Of a stretch of DNA of 64,000 nucleotides, positions 52,494 to 61,742 are shown in pieces. Numbering within the stretch: the first letter of the stretch is position 1; each line of letters opens with the position of its first letter. Made by a program: the position numbers and the translations under genes. The stretch is from Microbacterium arborescens. GTDB lineage: Bacteria > Actinomycetota > Actinomycetes > Actinomycetales > Microbacteriaceae. The stretch lies in assembly GCF_030369635.1 (NCBI RefSeq), contig NZ_CP128474.1, positions 62,001 through 126,000 of the forward strand. The letters run 5' to 3'. A model generated the notes under the pieces. It was not told the DNA's origin and did no database searches. It saw only the letters and a list, made by a program, of their open reading frames with translations.

Positions 52494-53416
52494 TGGATGG
52501 TTTCCGTATTCCGCTCGGCCAGTGGGCCGAGGTCGCGGTCGACTGGATCCGCGACAACGTCTCGTGGCTGCTCGGCGCGATCTCCACCGCCGTCGGCTGG
52601 CTCGTCGGCTCGCTCGCCGACCTGCTGCTGAGCGCCCCGATCGTCGTCGTCATCGTCGTCGCCGCGCTGCTCGGCTGGTTCCTGCGGTCGTGGAAGTTCG
52701 CGATCGGCACGGCTATCTCGTTCGCGATCATCCTCGGCGTGGGGCAGTGGGTCACGGCGATGCAGACGCTCGCGCTCGTGCTCATCGCGACGATCATCGC
52801 CGTCGTCATCGCCGTGCCCCTCGGCATCCTCGCCGCCCGCAGCGACCGCTTCAGCGCGGTCATCAAGCCCGTGCTCGACCTGATGCAGGCGATGCCGGGG
52901 TTCGTGTACCTGATCCCCGCGATCGTGTTCTTCAGCATCGGCTTCGTGCCGGGTCTGGTCGCCACCGTGATCTTCGCGCTGCCCCCGGGCGTGCGTCTGA
53001 CCGAGCTCGGCATCCGCAGCGTCGACTCCGAGACCGTCGAGGCCGGGCACGCGTTCGGCGCGACGCCGGGCCAGATCCTGCGCGGCGTCCAGCTGCCCCT
53101 CGCGATGCCGACGATCATGACCGGCGTCAACCAGGTGATCATGCTCGCGCTCTCGATGGCCGTCATCGCCGGAATCGCCGGCGCCCCCGGCCTCGGCAAG
53201 GAGATCGTCCAGGCGATGTCGACCGTCAACATCGGCACCGGTGTCGAAGCGGGGCTCAGCGTCGTCATCCTCGCGATCTACCTCGATCGCCTCACGTCCG
53301 CTCTCGGCGACATGAAGGGCCAGAAGGGGTCGGTCCTCGGCGCGATCGGTCGTCGTCGCACGGCGGCAGCCGCCGCGACCGCCGCGGAGAAGCGCGAGCT
53401 CGCCCCGGCCGCCTGA
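52493..53416 (+). CDS. proW: Glycine betaine/proline ABC transporter permease (ProW type)
   Basis: 307 residues from the ATG at 52493, overlapping the ATPase stop. About seven TM segments, with the permease motif FGATPGQILRGVQLPLAMPTIMTGVNQVIMLALSMAVIAGIAGAPGLGKEIVQAMSTVNIGTGVEAGLSVVILAIYLDRLTSAL, characteristic of ProW/OpuAB, and the DLMQAMPGFVYLIPAIVFFSIGFVPG segment. The N-terminus has an extra 80-residue amphipathic section (WIRDNVSWLLGAISTAVGWLVGSLADLLL), as in other actinobacterial and E. coli ProW. The C-terminus is Ala-rich and cytoplasmic. Confidence 0.94.
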   Translation: MDGFRIPLGQWAEVAVDWIRDNVSWLLGAISTAVGWLVGSLADLLLSAPIVVVIVVAALLGWFLRSWKFAIGTAISFAIILGVGQWVTAMQTLALVLIATIIAVVIAVPLGILAARSDRFSAVIKPVLDLMQAMPGFVYLIPAIVFFSIGFVPGLVATVIFALPPGVRLTELGIRSVDSETVEAGHAFGATPGQILRGVQLPLAMPTIMTGVNQVIMLALSMAVIAGIAGAPGLGKEIVQAMSTVNIGTGVEAGLSVVILAIYLDRLTSALGDMKGQKGSVLGAIGRRRTAAAAATAAEKRELAPAA

Positions 53417-53487
53417 GCCGCGGCATCCCGAACGTATCCCCCTGCACCACCCATACGGAACGAATGAATCCATACGGAAGGCACACG

Positions 53488-54399
53488 ATGAACAAGCGAC
53501 ACCTCACCGGGATCGTGGCGCTCGGCGCCGCGGCATCCCTCGCCCTCGCCGGATGCGCGAGCGGTAACCAGGCCGAAGGCGGCTCTGGCGAGAACGGCGA
53601 CAGCAAGGGCACCATCACGCTGGGCTACCTGCCCTCGTGGACCGACGGCCTCAGCACCGCATACCTGCTCGAGAACCAGCTCGAGCAGCTCGGCTACACC
53701 GTCGAGATGCAGGAGCTCACCGAGGCGGGGCCGCTCTACGCCGGTCTCGCGCAGGGTGACGTCGACATCTACCCGTCGGCATGGCCCGAACTGACCCACG
53801 CCTCGTACATGGAGCGCTACGGCGACCAGATCGACGACCTCGGCGCCTACTACGACAACGCCAAGCTCACGATCGCGGTGCCCGAGTACGTCGACATCAC
53901 CTCGATCGAAGACCTCGCCGCCAACGCCGACCGCTTCGGCGGCCAGATCTACGGCATCGAGCCGGGCGCAGGCCTCACGAAGCAGACGCAGGAGTCGATG
54001 ATCCCCGAGTACGGCCTCGACGGCACGTACGAGCTCGTCACCTCGTCGACCGCCGCGATGCTCACCGAGCTCGACACGGCGATCGCCGCGCAGCGCGACA
54101 TCGTCGTGACGTCGTGGCGTCCGTTCTGGGCCAACGAGCGCTACGGCCTCAAGGACCTCGAAGACCCGCGCGGCGCGATGGGCGACACCGAGGCACTGCA
54201 CTTCCTCGCGACGTCCGGCTTCGCCGACGAACACCCCGAGGCGGCCGAGCTGATCGGCAAGATCAAGCTGGACGACGAGCAGTACGCCGCGCTCGAGGAC
54301 ATGGTCGTCAACCAGTACGGCGAGGGCAAGGAAGCCGAGGCGATCACCGCTTGGCTCGAGGAGTACGGCAGCCAGGTCGACGGCCTGCAGACCAGCTGA
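53488..54399 (+). CDS. proX: Glycine betaine/proline-binding lipoprotein (OpuAC/ProX type)
   Basis: 303 residues from an ATG with GGAAGG 7 nt upstream. Lipobox LALAGC (Cys 23). Mature protein: TITLGYLPSWTDGLSTAYLLENQLEQLGY, AGLAQGDVDIYPSAWPELTHASYMERYG, IYGIEPGAGLTKQTQESMIPEYGL and VVTSWRPFWANERYGLKDLEDPRG, a family of type II binding proteins for glycine betaine, proline betaine or carnitine. Trp residues in PSWTD, PSAWPE and SWRPFWAN could form the aromatic cage that holds the quaternary ammonium. The operon ends at the terminator at 54416. Confidence 0.94.
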   Translation: MNKRHLTGIVALGAAASLALAGCASGNQAEGGSGENGDSKGTITLGYLPSWTDGLSTAYLLENQLEQLGYTVEMQELTEAGPLYAGLAQGDVDIYPSAWPELTHASYMERYGDQIDDLGAYYDNAKLTIAVPEYVDITSIEDLAANADRFGGQIYGIEPGAGLTKQTQESMIPEYGLDGTYELVTSSTAAMLTELDTAIAAQRDIVVTSWRPFWANERYGLKDLEDPRGAMGDTEALHFLATSGFADEHPEAAELIGKIKLDDEQYAALEDMVVNQYGEGKEAEAITAWLEEYGSQVDGLQTS

Positions 54400-54415
54400 C
54401 CCCCTGACGGAGACG

Positions 54416-54443
54416 AAACCCCCGGGAGCCATCCCGGGGGTTT
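54416..54443. terminator. Bidirectional intrinsic terminator
   Basis: Perfect 12-bp arms AAACCCCCGGGA (54416-54427) and TCCCGGGGGTTT (54432-54443) around a GCCA loop. The A/T ends give a U-run in both directions. It serves the betaine operon on the plus strand and the hypothetical gene at 54450 on the minus strand. Confidence 0.9.
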
Positions 54444-54449
54444 CGTGCG

Positions 54450-55184
54450 TCAGGACGCCGTCGGGGGGAGCTGCAGCGCGGCCTTCTCGGCTAGGCGCTC
54501 CATCGCGGCATCCGACACCGCGATGAGCCCGTCGAGCTCGGCTCGAACGCGCTCGTACGCCGTCCGGCGCTCGGCGGGCGTGGCAGCTTCGTCCACCGCG
54601 ACGTTGAGCAGACGCTTGGCCGTGTCGAGTCGACGGCGCTCCGGCTCGCTGAAAGCTCGATCGCGCTGACGGCGGGCATCGCGTTCCGCGACGTCGAACG
54701 CGACCTCGGCGTCGGTGAGCGCATCGCGGTAGGCCGTCAGGTCGGCGGCACCGATGCGGACTGACGTCGTCGGCGGTCGTAGGCCGTCGGCGACCTTCTT
54801 CGCACGCAGGAAGGCGGCGGTGAGCGGCTGTCGCCCGTCGCTCATGGCCGGGAAGGCGATGAGCTTCGCGACGTCGAGTTCGTACTCGAGCCAGCGGTGC
54901 GTCAGGTCGTCATGGGCGTCGAAAAGCTGTTGCAGGCGAGCGCCGGTGCTCAGTTGTTCGTCGTCCGCGGCGACCGGCATCCCGTCGCCGGCGCGGACCG
55001 CGCCCGATCGCATGATGCTCTTCGCTTCGGCCTTCGCTCGGATGATCTCGAGACGGCGCTTATGCCGTCGACGCGCAGACTGCTCGAGAGCCTTCGCCGC
55101 GCCGCCGGCGGCGGGTCCGATGATGAAGATCAGCCACCAGTAGCTGCCGGCGAACTCCCACAGCCCGGGCCAGAATCCATCCAC
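54450..55184 (-). CDS. Membrane-anchored helical protein of unknown function, paralogue of the next gene
   Basis: 244 residues. An N-terminal TM segment (WEFAGSYWWLIFIIGPAAGGAAKAL) is followed by charged helices. The block LFDAHDDLTHRWLEYELDVAKLIAFPAMSDGRQPLTAAFLRAKKVADGLRP and ADLTAYRDALTDAEVAFDVAERDARR matches, in the same order, the neighbouring gene at 55213. No known domain recognised. Probably cytoplasmic helices anchored at the membrane by the N-terminal segment. The two genes are 28 bp apart on the same strand and may be one operon. Confidence 0.72.
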   Translation of the reverse strand: MDGFWPGLWEFAGSYWWLIFIIGPAAGGAAKALEQSARRRHKRRLEIIRAKAEAKSIMRSGAVRAGDGMPVAADDEQLSTGARLQQLFDAHDDLTHRWLEYELDVAKLIAFPAMSDGRQPLTAAFLRAKKVADGLRPPTTSVRIGAADLTAYRDALTDAEVAFDVAERDARRQRDRAFSEPERRRLDTAKRLLNVAVDEAATPAERRTAYERVRAELDGLIAVSDAAMERLAEKAALQLPPTAS

Positions 55185-55212
55185 CCCGCCATGCTAGCCC
55201 TGCGCGGTGGCG

Positions 55213-56055
55213 TCAGTCGGGCCGGTCGGACCGGTCGGACCGGTCGGGACGAGAGGGCCGGTCGCGCCGCATCCGGTTCCACATCTCGGTCGAGCGCGTG
55301 ATCGCGCGCTGCGCATTGTCGAGGAGGTCTTGCGCGACCTCCGCCCAGTCGGGTGAACGGTCGTCGGGCTCGGGAAGCTCGCGCGGCGTGCCCTGCCGGG
55401 CGGCGCGCTCAGCGGCATCGAAGGCGTGGGTCGCCCGACGGACCGCCTCGCGGTACGCGCTGTAATCGGCCGGCGCCATGCGCGCATCGCGTGAGGCCGG
55501 ACGCAGCCACGATGCCTGCTGGTGCTCGCGGAGGAAGAGATCCATCGGAGGCCAGCGCGCATCGAGCATCATCGGGAACCCGATCGCCTTCGCAGCATCG
55601 GTCTCGTAGTCCATCCAGCGAGCCAGGAGCGCGTCGTGCTCGGCCATCAGCCGGGCCAGCGGCATCCGGTCGATCTCCTTGCGCGATGCCGGCATCATCG
55701 CGCGCGCCGCCTGCACGCCCGCGCGGCGCGCCTTCAGCTCCGCGACGGCGGCGCGCGCCTGACGCTCCGCGACCTGCAGCCGACGTCGTGCTTCCGGAAC
55801 CGCGCCCGCCGTCGCGCGAGGGGTCGCCTTCTCGGCCTGTGCGCGCATCAGCTCGGCGCGGGCAACCTTGAGCTGCGCGCGGGCGTGCGTGACGCCCTGC
55901 TGTGCGCGGCGGAGGTCGAGCTGCGCGGCATCGAGCTCGAGACGGCGCTGCGAAGGGCGTCTGCGGCGCAGGCCAGCCCAGCCGAGGGCGCCCGCGCTGG
56001 CTCCCGCCGGCGCGATCCACCACCACTCGGCCGCGAGCGCGAGGATCGGATCCAC
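55213..56055 (-). CDS. Membrane-anchored coiled-coil protein of unknown function
   Basis: 280 residues from a GTG. An N-terminal TM segment (LALAAEWWWIAPAGASAGALGWAGL) is followed by about 100 residues of Ala/Arg/Glu-rich coiled coil (DLRRAQQGVTHARAQLKVARAELMRAQAE). Then comes the shared block LMAEHDALLARWMDYETDAAKAIGFPMMLDARWPPMDLFLREHQQASWLRP and ADYSAYREAVRRATHAFDAAERAARQ, matching the gene at 54450. The C-terminus is Asp/Arg/Ser repeats. The partner gene lacks the long coiled coil. No function is known to me. The pair may form hetero-oligomers. Confidence 0.72.
   Translation of the reverse strand: MDPILALAAEWWWIAPAGASAGALGWAGLRRRRPSQRRLELDAAQLDLRRAQQGVTHARAQLKVARAELMRAQAEKATPRATAGAVPEARRRLQVAERQARAAVAELKARRAGVQAARAMMPASRKEIDRMPLARLMAEHDALLARWMDYETDAAKAIGFPMMLDARWPPMDLFLREHQQASWLRPASRDARMAPADYSAYREAVRRATHAFDAAERAARQGTPRELPEPDDRSPDWAEVAQDLLDNAQRAITRSTEMWNRMRRDRPSRPDRSDRSDRPD
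55222..55248 (+). repeat. Tandem 9-bp repeat in the 3' end of a hypothetical gene
   Basis: Three copies of CCGGTCGGA (the last ends GGG). They fall in frame near the 3' end of the minus-strand gene at 55213 and encode its C-terminal RSDRSDRPD-like repeats. Confidence 0.75.
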
Positions 56056-56125
56056 TCCTTCAGCCTACGCACCTCGCCGCACCCGCGTCTTCGCGCATAC
56101 CCGCTCTGCGCGCCCCTGAGCTGTA

Positions 56126-56284
56126 TCAGCCGAAGAGCAGTGCGAAGACGGTCGAGCCGCCGCCCACGACGATCAGCGAGATGATCGCGACCCACGCGGT
56201 CACGCGCATGCGACGCGAGCGCCCCCGGGCGAACCCGGCGTACTCGTCGTCTTCGCCCTGCGGCGTCAGGTCACGCCCGCTCAT
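56126..56284 (-). CDS. Small single-TM membrane protein downstream of purL
   Basis: 52 residues from the ATG at 56284, 7 nt after the purL stop. It starts MSGRDLTPQGEDDEYAGF, then an Arg-rich stretch (RGRSRRMRVTAW) and one TM segment (VAIISLIVVGGGSTVFALLFG) to the end. The positive-inside rule puts the N-terminus in the cytoplasm. It is likely translated from the purL message. It resembles small membrane proteins often kept beside purL in actinobacteria by position only; no function is known. Confidence 0.7.
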   Translation of the reverse strand: MSGRDLTPQGEDDEYAGFARGRSRRMRVTAWVAIISLIVVGGGSTVFALLFG

Positions 56285-56291
56285 GACACGC

Positions 56292-58613
56292 TCACGACGT
56301 CGGCACCTCGTCGACGATCTCGCCGAAGGCGGCCGGCAGGGTCGCGCGCGACGTGGCACGGATCTCAGCCACGGGCACCGAGAACAGACCCTGGATGTCG
56401 AGCACGGACTCGACACCCTCGGCGGCATCCGTCACGCCGATACGGATGACGGGGTAGTTGCGGCCCTCGCAGAGGCCGCGGAACTTCACGTCCTCCTCGC
56501 GCGGGACCGAGACGATGACGCGACCGGTCGACTCGCTGAACAGCGCCGTCGCCACGTCGACGCCATCGCGCTCGACGATCTCGCTGAGCCAGACGCGCGC
56601 TCCCACGCCGAACCGGGTCGTGGCCTCGGCGAGGGCCTGGCCGAGGCCGCCCGTCGACAGATCGTGCGCGGACGAGACGAGGCCCTGCTGCGACGCGGCC
56701 TGGATGAGGCCGGCCAGACGCTTCTCGGCGGCGAGGTCGACTCTCGGGGGACGCCCGCCGAGGTGGCCGTGGATCGTGTCGGCCCAGGCCGAGCCGTCGA
56801 GCTCCTCGGCGGTCGTGCCGAGCAGGTAGATGTTCTCGCCGGCATCCTGCCAGCCCGACGGGATGCGGCGGGCGACGTCGTCGACGATGCCGAGCACACC
56901 CACGACGGGAGTCGGGAAGATCGGCTGGTCGCCGGTCTGGTTATAGAACGACACGTTGCCGCCGGTGACCGGCACGCCGAGCTCGAGGCAGGCGTCGGAG
57001 AGTCCGTCGACGGCTTGGCCGAACTGCCACATGACCTCTGGGTTCTCGGGGCTGCCGAAGTTGAGGCAGTCGGTCACCGCGGTCGGGGTGGCGCCCGTGA
57101 CAGCGACGTTGCGGTACGCCTCGGCGAGGGCCAGCTGAGCGCCCGCGTACGGGTCGAGCTGGCAGTAGCGCCCGTTGCAGTCGGTCGCGATCGCGAAGCC
57201 CAGGCCCGACTCCTCGTCGACGCGGATCATTCCGGCGTCGTCGGGGAAGCTGAGCGCGGTGTTGCCGAGCACGTAGTAGTCGTACTGGTTCGTGATCCAC
57301 GAGGTGTCGGCGAGGTTCGGGCTCGCGACGAGCTGCAGGAACTCGTCGCGCAGCGTGTCGCCGTCGGTGGCGCGGGGGAGGGATGCCGCCGAGTCGGCCT
57401 GCAGCCCGTCGATCCAGGTCGGGTAGGCGACCGGCCGGTCGTAGACCGGGCCGTCGACCGCGACGGTCGAGGGGTCGACGTCGACGATCTGCTCGCCGTG
57501 CCAGAAGATCTGCAGGCGGCCGTCGCCGGTCACCTCGCCGAGCACGCTCGTCTCGACATCCCACTTGCCGACCACGGCGAGGAAGGCGTCGAGCTTCTCG
57601 GGAGCGACGATCGCCATCATCCGCTCCTGGCTCTCGCTCATGAGGATCTCCTCGGGCGTGAGCGAGGGGTCGCGCAGCAGCACGTTCTCGAGGTCGACCC
57701 GCATGCCCGATCCGCCGTTGGCGGCGAGCTCGCTCGTGGCGCACGAGATGCCGGCGGCGCCGAGGTCTTGGATGGCCTCGACGAGCTCGCCCGCGTACAG
57801 CTCGAGGCAGCACTCGATGAGCACCTTCTCGGCGAACGGGTCGCCGACCTGCACCGCGGGGCGCTTGGTCGGCCCGCCGTCGGCGAAGGTGTCGGAGGCG
57901 AGGATCGATGCGCCGCCGATGCCGTCGCCGCCCGTGCGGGCGCCGAACAGCACGACCTTGTTGCCCGCGCCGGTGGCGTTGGCGAGCTTGATGTCCTCGT
58001 GGCGCATGACGCCCACCGCGAGGGCGTTCACGAGCGGGTTGCCCTGGTAGACCGAGTCGAAGACCGTCTCGCCGCCGATGTTCGGCAGGCCCAGGCAGTT
58101 GCCGTAGAACGAGATGCCGCTGACGACGCCGTGCACCACGCGCGCGGTGTCGGGGTGGTCGATGGCGCCGAAGCGCAGCTGGTCCATGACGGCGACGGGC
58201 CGCGCGCCCATCGAGATGATGTCGCGGACGATGCCGCCGACGCCGGTCGCGGCGCCCTGGAACGGCTCGATGTAGCTCGGGTGGTTGTGCGACTCGACCT
58301 TGAAGGTCACCGCCCAGCCCTCGCCGACGTCGACGACGCCCGCGTTCTGGCCCATGCCCACCATGAGGCGGGTCTTCATCTCGTCGGAGACCTTCTGGCC
58401 GAAGCGGCGCAGGTAGTTCTTGCTCGACTTGTAGGAGCAGTGCTCGCTCCACATGACCGAGTACATCGCCAGCTCACCCGAGGTGGGGCGGCGGCCGAGG
58501 ATCTCGCGGATCTTGGCGTACTCGTCGGGCTTGAGGCCCAGGGCTCCGTAGGGCTGCTCACGCTCCGGAGTAGCGGTGGCGTTCTCGACGGTATCTGCGA
58601 CAGGGGTGCTCAC
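56292..58613 (-). CDS. purL: Phosphoribosylformylglycinamidine synthase, subunit PurL (small type)
   Basis: 773 residues from a GTG, the length of the small PurL that works with PurS and PurQ (not in the window). Visible family motifs: [120 protein letters not shown] and [19 protein letters not shown]. It turns FGAR, glutamine-derived ammonia and ATP into FGAM in purine synthesis. A probable -10 (TAGACT) is at 58652-58657 on the minus strand, between the gene and the hairpin element at 58672. Confidence 0.97.
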   Translation of the reverse strand: MSTPVADTVENATATPEREQPYGALGLKPDEYAKIREILGRRPTSGELAMYSVMWSEHCSYKSSKNYLRRFGQKVSDEMKTRLMVGMGQNAGVVDVGEGWAVTFKVESHNHPSYIEPFQGAATGVGGIVRDIISMGARPVAVMDQLRFGAIDHPDTARVVHGVVSGISFYGNCLGLPNIGGETVFDSVYQGNPLVNALAVGVMRHEDIKLANATGAGNKVVLFGARTGGDGIGGASILASDTFADGGPTKRPAVQVGDPFAEKVLIECCLELYAGELVEAIQDLGAAGISCATSELAANGGSGMRVDLENVLLRDPSLTPEEILMSESQERMMAIVAPEKLDAFLAVVGKWDVETSVLGEVTGDGRLQIFWHGEQIVDVDPSTVAVDGPVYDRPVAYPTWIDGLQADSAASLPRATDGDTLRDEFLQLVASPNLADTSWITNQYDYYVLGNTALSFPDDAGMIRVDEESGLGFAIATDCNGRYCQLDPYAGAQLALAEAYRNVAVTGATPTAVTDCLNFGSPENPEVMWQFGQAVDGLSDACLELGVPVTGGNVSFYNQTGDQPIFPTPVVGVLGIVDDVARRIPSGWQDAGENIYLLGTTAEELDGSAWADTIHGHLGGRPPRVDLAAEKRLAGLIQAASQQGLVSSAHDLSTGGLGQALAEATTRFGVGARVWLSEIVERDGVDVATALFSESTGRVIVSVPREEDVKFRGLCEGRNYPVIRIGVTDAAEGVESVLDIQGLFSVPVAEIRATSRATLPAAFGEIVDEVPTS

Positions 58614-58671
58614 GCGGCTGGACTCCAGGACTCGGGATGCCGGACGCGATCAGTCTAGTTGGCGCGCAGAA

Positions 58672-58737
58672 CCGTCGAGTCGCCAGAAAACGCGGATGCG
58701 GGAGGTCCGGCATCCGCGCTTTGCGGCGACTCGACGG
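58672..58737. repeat. Dispersed hairpin element with TCGAGTCGCC arms, copy 2
   Basis: Outer arms CCGTCGAGTCGCC (58672-58684) and complement (58725-58737) and inner arms CGCGGATGC (58691-58699) and GCATCCGCG (58710-58718) pair into a long, nearly continuous stem with a 10-nt loop. The left half has the same order (TCGNCTCGCCA then GCGGATGC) as the copy at 36631. It lies after the phosphoesterase stop and before purL. Confidence 0.72.
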
Positions 58738-58751
58738 CTCGGGCCGGTGTG

Positions 58752-60506
58752 TCAGGGGGTGTTGTACGCGCCGAAGAGGCCCGTGCCGTGCTCGACGAGC
58801 GCGTCGTATGCCTCGCCGTACGTCGCGGGCAGGGTGCTGCCGGGGTCGAAGCGCGACGTCAGCAGCCCGAGCAGTCCTCGCGCCGGCGGGGTGAGCGGCC
58901 GCTTGTGGTGCTTCTCGTCGGGGGCCTTCGCCGCCCCCTTCTCGGGGTTCGGCGGGGCATAGAGCGACTGCGGCTGCGGCCAGGTGTAGGGCTGACGCGG
59001 CGTCGTGAGGTTGACCGCGTTGAAGATCGGGTTCGCGGTCTCGTCGCGGACGTTGAGCGGCCGCAGCCCGTGCAGACGACACAGCGTGTTGATCACCGAG
59101 CCGTGGTGCATCTCGTCGTGGATCACGGTTCCGGCCGCGGTGTACGCGCTCACCACGATGGCCGGCACCCGCAGACCGAGGCGGTCGAAGGCGAACCCCA
59201 TCTCGCCGGGGCCGCTCGCGTCGGGCGGTGGCGCGGCCGGTGGGGCGACGTGGTCGAAGGTGCCGCCGTGCTCGTCGAAGGTGATGACGAGCGCGGTGTT
59301 CATCGCGTTCGAACCGGATGCCGACGCGCTCGTGCGGATCGCGTCGTACACGTCCTGCGCGAGCTTGTCGCCGGCGCGCACGTCGCTGTCGGCGCTGTTG
59401 GTGATGCGGATGCGGCTGCCGTCGGGCAGCTCGAGCTCGCCCTCGCGGGTCGCGCCCCACGGCGGGTGCATGTCGTTGTGGTTGAACACCATGCGCGGCT
59501 CGATGAAGGCGTAGTCGGGCAGCTCGCCGTTCGCGGCATCCTCGTAGAACTGCTCCATGACGCGGAAATTGGTCTTCCAGTACCGCTCGAGCACGGGCGC
59601 GTGGAGCATGCCGGTCAGCGACACGAGCTGCGTCGCGTCGTAGTAGACACGCCACGACAGGCCGGCGTCTTCGAGGCGGTTGAAGATCGTCGGCGCCGCG
59701 GGCGCGTCGATCCACTTGTCGTAGTTGTCGCCGGTGTGGTTGACGACGTAGCCGTGCGAGGTGGAGGCATGGAAGAAGCTGCGGTTGCAGAAGGTCTGCG
59801 ACGGCACCCCGGCGAACCAGCGGTCGTAGACGGCGAACTCGCGGGCGAGCGTCGAGATCACCGGCAGCATCTCGGGCGAGAAGCCGCCCATGGCCGTCGT
59901 GTACTCGTCGACGGTGGGCTCGCGCTTCTTCGCGAGGCGGTAGTTGACGATGTAGTCGTGCACGAACCCGTCGTTGCGCGGCGCGCTCCCCGCGGCGGGC
60001 GCGTTGTACGGCGGCTGCAGCCCATTGCGGGCGATGTCGGCGTTGGCGGGCGGATCGATCGTCCCGAACAGCTGCGTGTTGACGTGCGGGTAGGTCTCGC
60101 CCGGGTCGGGCTGCGGCTGCTGCATGATGTGGTCGGTCGCGCCCGTGTAGACGTGCGCGGGCACGACCGTGCCGTCGGGAGCGGTGTTGGCGTAGTCGCC
60201 CTGCAGGATGCCGTCGAAGTCGGCCGCACTCTTCTCGTCGGCCGTGTAGAGGTGGCCGAGGAGGTTGTCGAAGCTGCGGTTCTCGAACATGAGCACCACG
60301 ACGTGGTCGAAGCCGGCGACGTTCCGCGCGGCGAGGGGCGCGAACTCGGGCGGATGGGCGGTCATCGCCGCCGTCACCGCGGCACCGGCCGAGCCCCCGA
60401 CCGCAAGGCCCGCAGCCCCGAGGCCCGCACGGCGGAGGAAGTCGCGACGCGACGGTCGGCGGCTCGCCCAAGAGGCGTCGGTCTCGTTGCGATCGGCGTC
60501 GGTCAC
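58752..60506 (-). CDS. Tat-exported phosphoesterase (phospholipase C / acid phosphatase family)
   Basis: 584 residues from a GTG. The N-terminus has a twin-arginine signal (SRRDFLRRAGLGAAGLAV). The phosphoesterase fold starts with VAGFDHVVVLMFENRSFDNLLGHLY (metal-ligand Glu-Asn, the family's catalytic nucleophile region), with ALVITFDEHGGTFDHVAPP and VPAIVVSAYTAAGTVIHDEMHHGSVINTLCRLHGL downstream, all typical of PlcA/AcpA-type enzymes. It would cleave phospholipids or phosphomonoesters outside the cell. The C-terminus is soluble and charged. The substrate is not fixed by the sequence. Confidence 0.92.
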   Translation of the reverse strand: MTDADRNETDASWASRRPSRRDFLRRAGLGAAGLAVGGSAGAAVTAAMTAHPPEFAPLAARNVAGFDHVVVLMFENRSFDNLLGHLYTADEKSAADFDGILQGDYANTAPDGTVVPAHVYTGATDHIMQQPQPDPGETYPHVNTQLFGTIDPPANADIARNGLQPPYNAPAAGSAPRNDGFVHDYIVNYRLAKKREPTVDEYTTAMGGFSPEMLPVISTLAREFAVYDRWFAGVPSQTFCNRSFFHASTSHGYVVNHTGDNYDKWIDAPAAPTIFNRLEDAGLSWRVYYDATQLVSLTGMLHAPVLERYWKTNFRVMEQFYEDAANGELPDYAFIEPRMVFNHNDMHPPWGATREGELELPDGSRIRITNSADSDVRAGDKLAQDVYDAIRTSASASGSNAMNTALVITFDEHGGTFDHVAPPAAPPPDASGPGEMGFAFDRLGLRVPAIVVSAYTAAGTVIHDEMHHGSVINTLCRLHGLRPLNVRDETANPIFNAVNLTTPRQPYTWPQPQSLYAPPNPEKGAAKAPDEKHHKRPLTPPARGLLGLLTSRFDPGSTLPATYGEAYDALVEHGTGLFGAYNTP

Positions 60507-60553
60507 GCTGCTCCCCTCGCTCGGCGCTCGGCGATCAGGCTACTCTCACACCC

Positions 60554-61204
60554 ATGGATGACGGCCTGCGTTTCGATCGGGGTGCCCGCTACGGGGCGGC
60601 GATCGTCGCGGCGACGTTCGCGACGTACCTCGCCGTCGCGTCGGACTTCTCGGCGATCGTGCAGGCCGAGATGTACGCCGGCACCATCACGAACGACATG
60701 CCGTACGTCGACACGTTCCAGTTCGTTCTCGTCGTCGCGACCCTCGTCGCCGCGTTCGCGCTGCTGCCCACCTCGCCGATGCGTCGCGTCGGCGGGGTGA
60801 CGCTCGCCTGCGTCGCCCTCTTCCTGTGGGCGACGTTCGGGCTGCTGCGCGGAGCCGGTCACCTCGCGCACCTCGACCCGCTGTGGGCGGTCGTGCTCAA
60901 CCAGGGGTTCATCGCGCTGCTCGCCGGCGTGGGCGGCTGGGTGGTCGCGCGGGGGCGGCATCCGTTGTCATGGGTCGTCATGGTCGTCGCGCTGGTGCCG
61001 CCGATCGTCGGTCCGCGGTTGGTCGAGGCGAACGTCACGAGCGGCGGCTACGCGTTGGCGATGCAGGGCATCGTGATCGTCGGCGGGCTCGCCGCGGCGT
61101 GGGGCGCGGCCGGCATCGACTGGTGGGTGCGCCGGCGGCTCAGTGGTCGGGATGCAGCGACGGGTCGGCAGCCACGCTCCGCCACGACACGAATCGAACC
61201 GTGA
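60554..61204 (+). CDS. Hypothetical integral membrane protein
   Basis: 216 residues with about five TM segments: IVAATFATYLAVASDF, FVLVVATLVAAFALLPTS, GVTLACVALFLWATFGLLRGAG, VVLNQGFIALLAGVGGWVV and ALAMQGIVIVGGLAAAWGAAGIDWWV. An Arg-rich C-terminal tail of 30 residues ends it. I do not recognise the family. The ATG follows TACTCT by 7 nt with no ribosome-binding site, so it is likely leaderless. Its last 65 bp overlap the 3' end of the DUF1349 gene on the other strand. Confidence 0.72.
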   Translation: MDDGLRFDRGARYGAAIVAATFATYLAVASDFSAIVQAEMYAGTITNDMPYVDTFQFVLVVATLVAAFALLPTSPMRRVGGVTLACVALFLWATFGLLRGAGHLAHLDPLWAVVLNQGFIALLAGVGGWVVARGRHPLSWVVMVVALVPPIVGPRLVEANVTSGGYALAMQGIVIVGGLAAAWGAAGIDWWVRRRLSGRDAATGRQPRSATTRIEP

Positions 61205-61727
61205 GCCCGGCGCGCGTCGGCGCGCAGCAGAACGGTCCGGCAGCGACCTCCGCCGCCGGGTCGAGCGGCGCCACCCGGACGAGGCGCCAGTCCTCGTCGT
61301 CGACGCGGGCTCTGATCGTGACGGCGTCGCCCGACCGGCTCGCGCGCACCGTGACGACTCGGCCCGCCCAGTCGGCGACGGGGGAGAGCGACCAGTCAGA
61401 CATCCCGCGGGTCACGACCGCGCCCAAGCTGTCGGTGCCGTCGCTGTGCTCGACGCCGGCTTTGATCCACGTCTCGTCGTCGACGCGCAGGAAGACGCCC
61501 GCCTGATCGAACTGCGCCGAGAAGTCGAGCACGAACGCGACCTCGACCGCGGTGCCCTGTGCCATCGGCGCGAGCAGGGCGTGCTCGTCGTCGTGCACGA
61601 ACCCGTACGACGTCACGCGCCAGGCATCGCTTCCCTCGTGCGCCGTGACGAGCAGGTCGTGGCCGTCGAGCGTCGCGGCGGCGGGCTCGTTGGTCCACGA
61701 TCCGGCGGACCAGGCGATGTCGGTCAT
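61140..61727 (-). CDS. DUF1349-family protein
   Basis: 195 residues from an ATG with GAGAGGA nearby. A jelly-roll (concanavalin-like) pattern typical of DUF1349/YesU: SWTNEPAAATLDGHDLLVTAHEGSDAWRVTSYGF, AVEVAFVLDFSAQFDQAGVFLRVDDETWIKAGVEHSDGTDSLGAVVTRGMSDWS and VTIRARVDDEDWRLVRVAPLD, and GPFCCAPTRAGLTVRF. Such proteins are thought to bind or act on small sugars or regulate sugar use. 65 bp of its 3' end run antisense to the membrane-protein gene. It is followed upstream on the same strand by the SnoaL-like and VOC genes, which may form one operon. Confidence 0.86.
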   Translation of the reverse strand: MTDIAWSAGSWTNEPAAATLDGHDLLVTAHEGSDAWRVTSYGFVHDDEHALLAPMAQGTAVEVAFVLDFSAQFDQAGVFLRVDDETWIKAGVEHSDGTDSLGAVVTRGMSDWSLSPVADWAGRVVTVRASRSGDAVTIRARVDDEDWRLVRVAPLDPAAEVAAGPFCCAPTRAGLTVRFVSWRSVAADPSLHPDH

Positions 61728-61742
61728 GGGGTTCCTCTCGGG

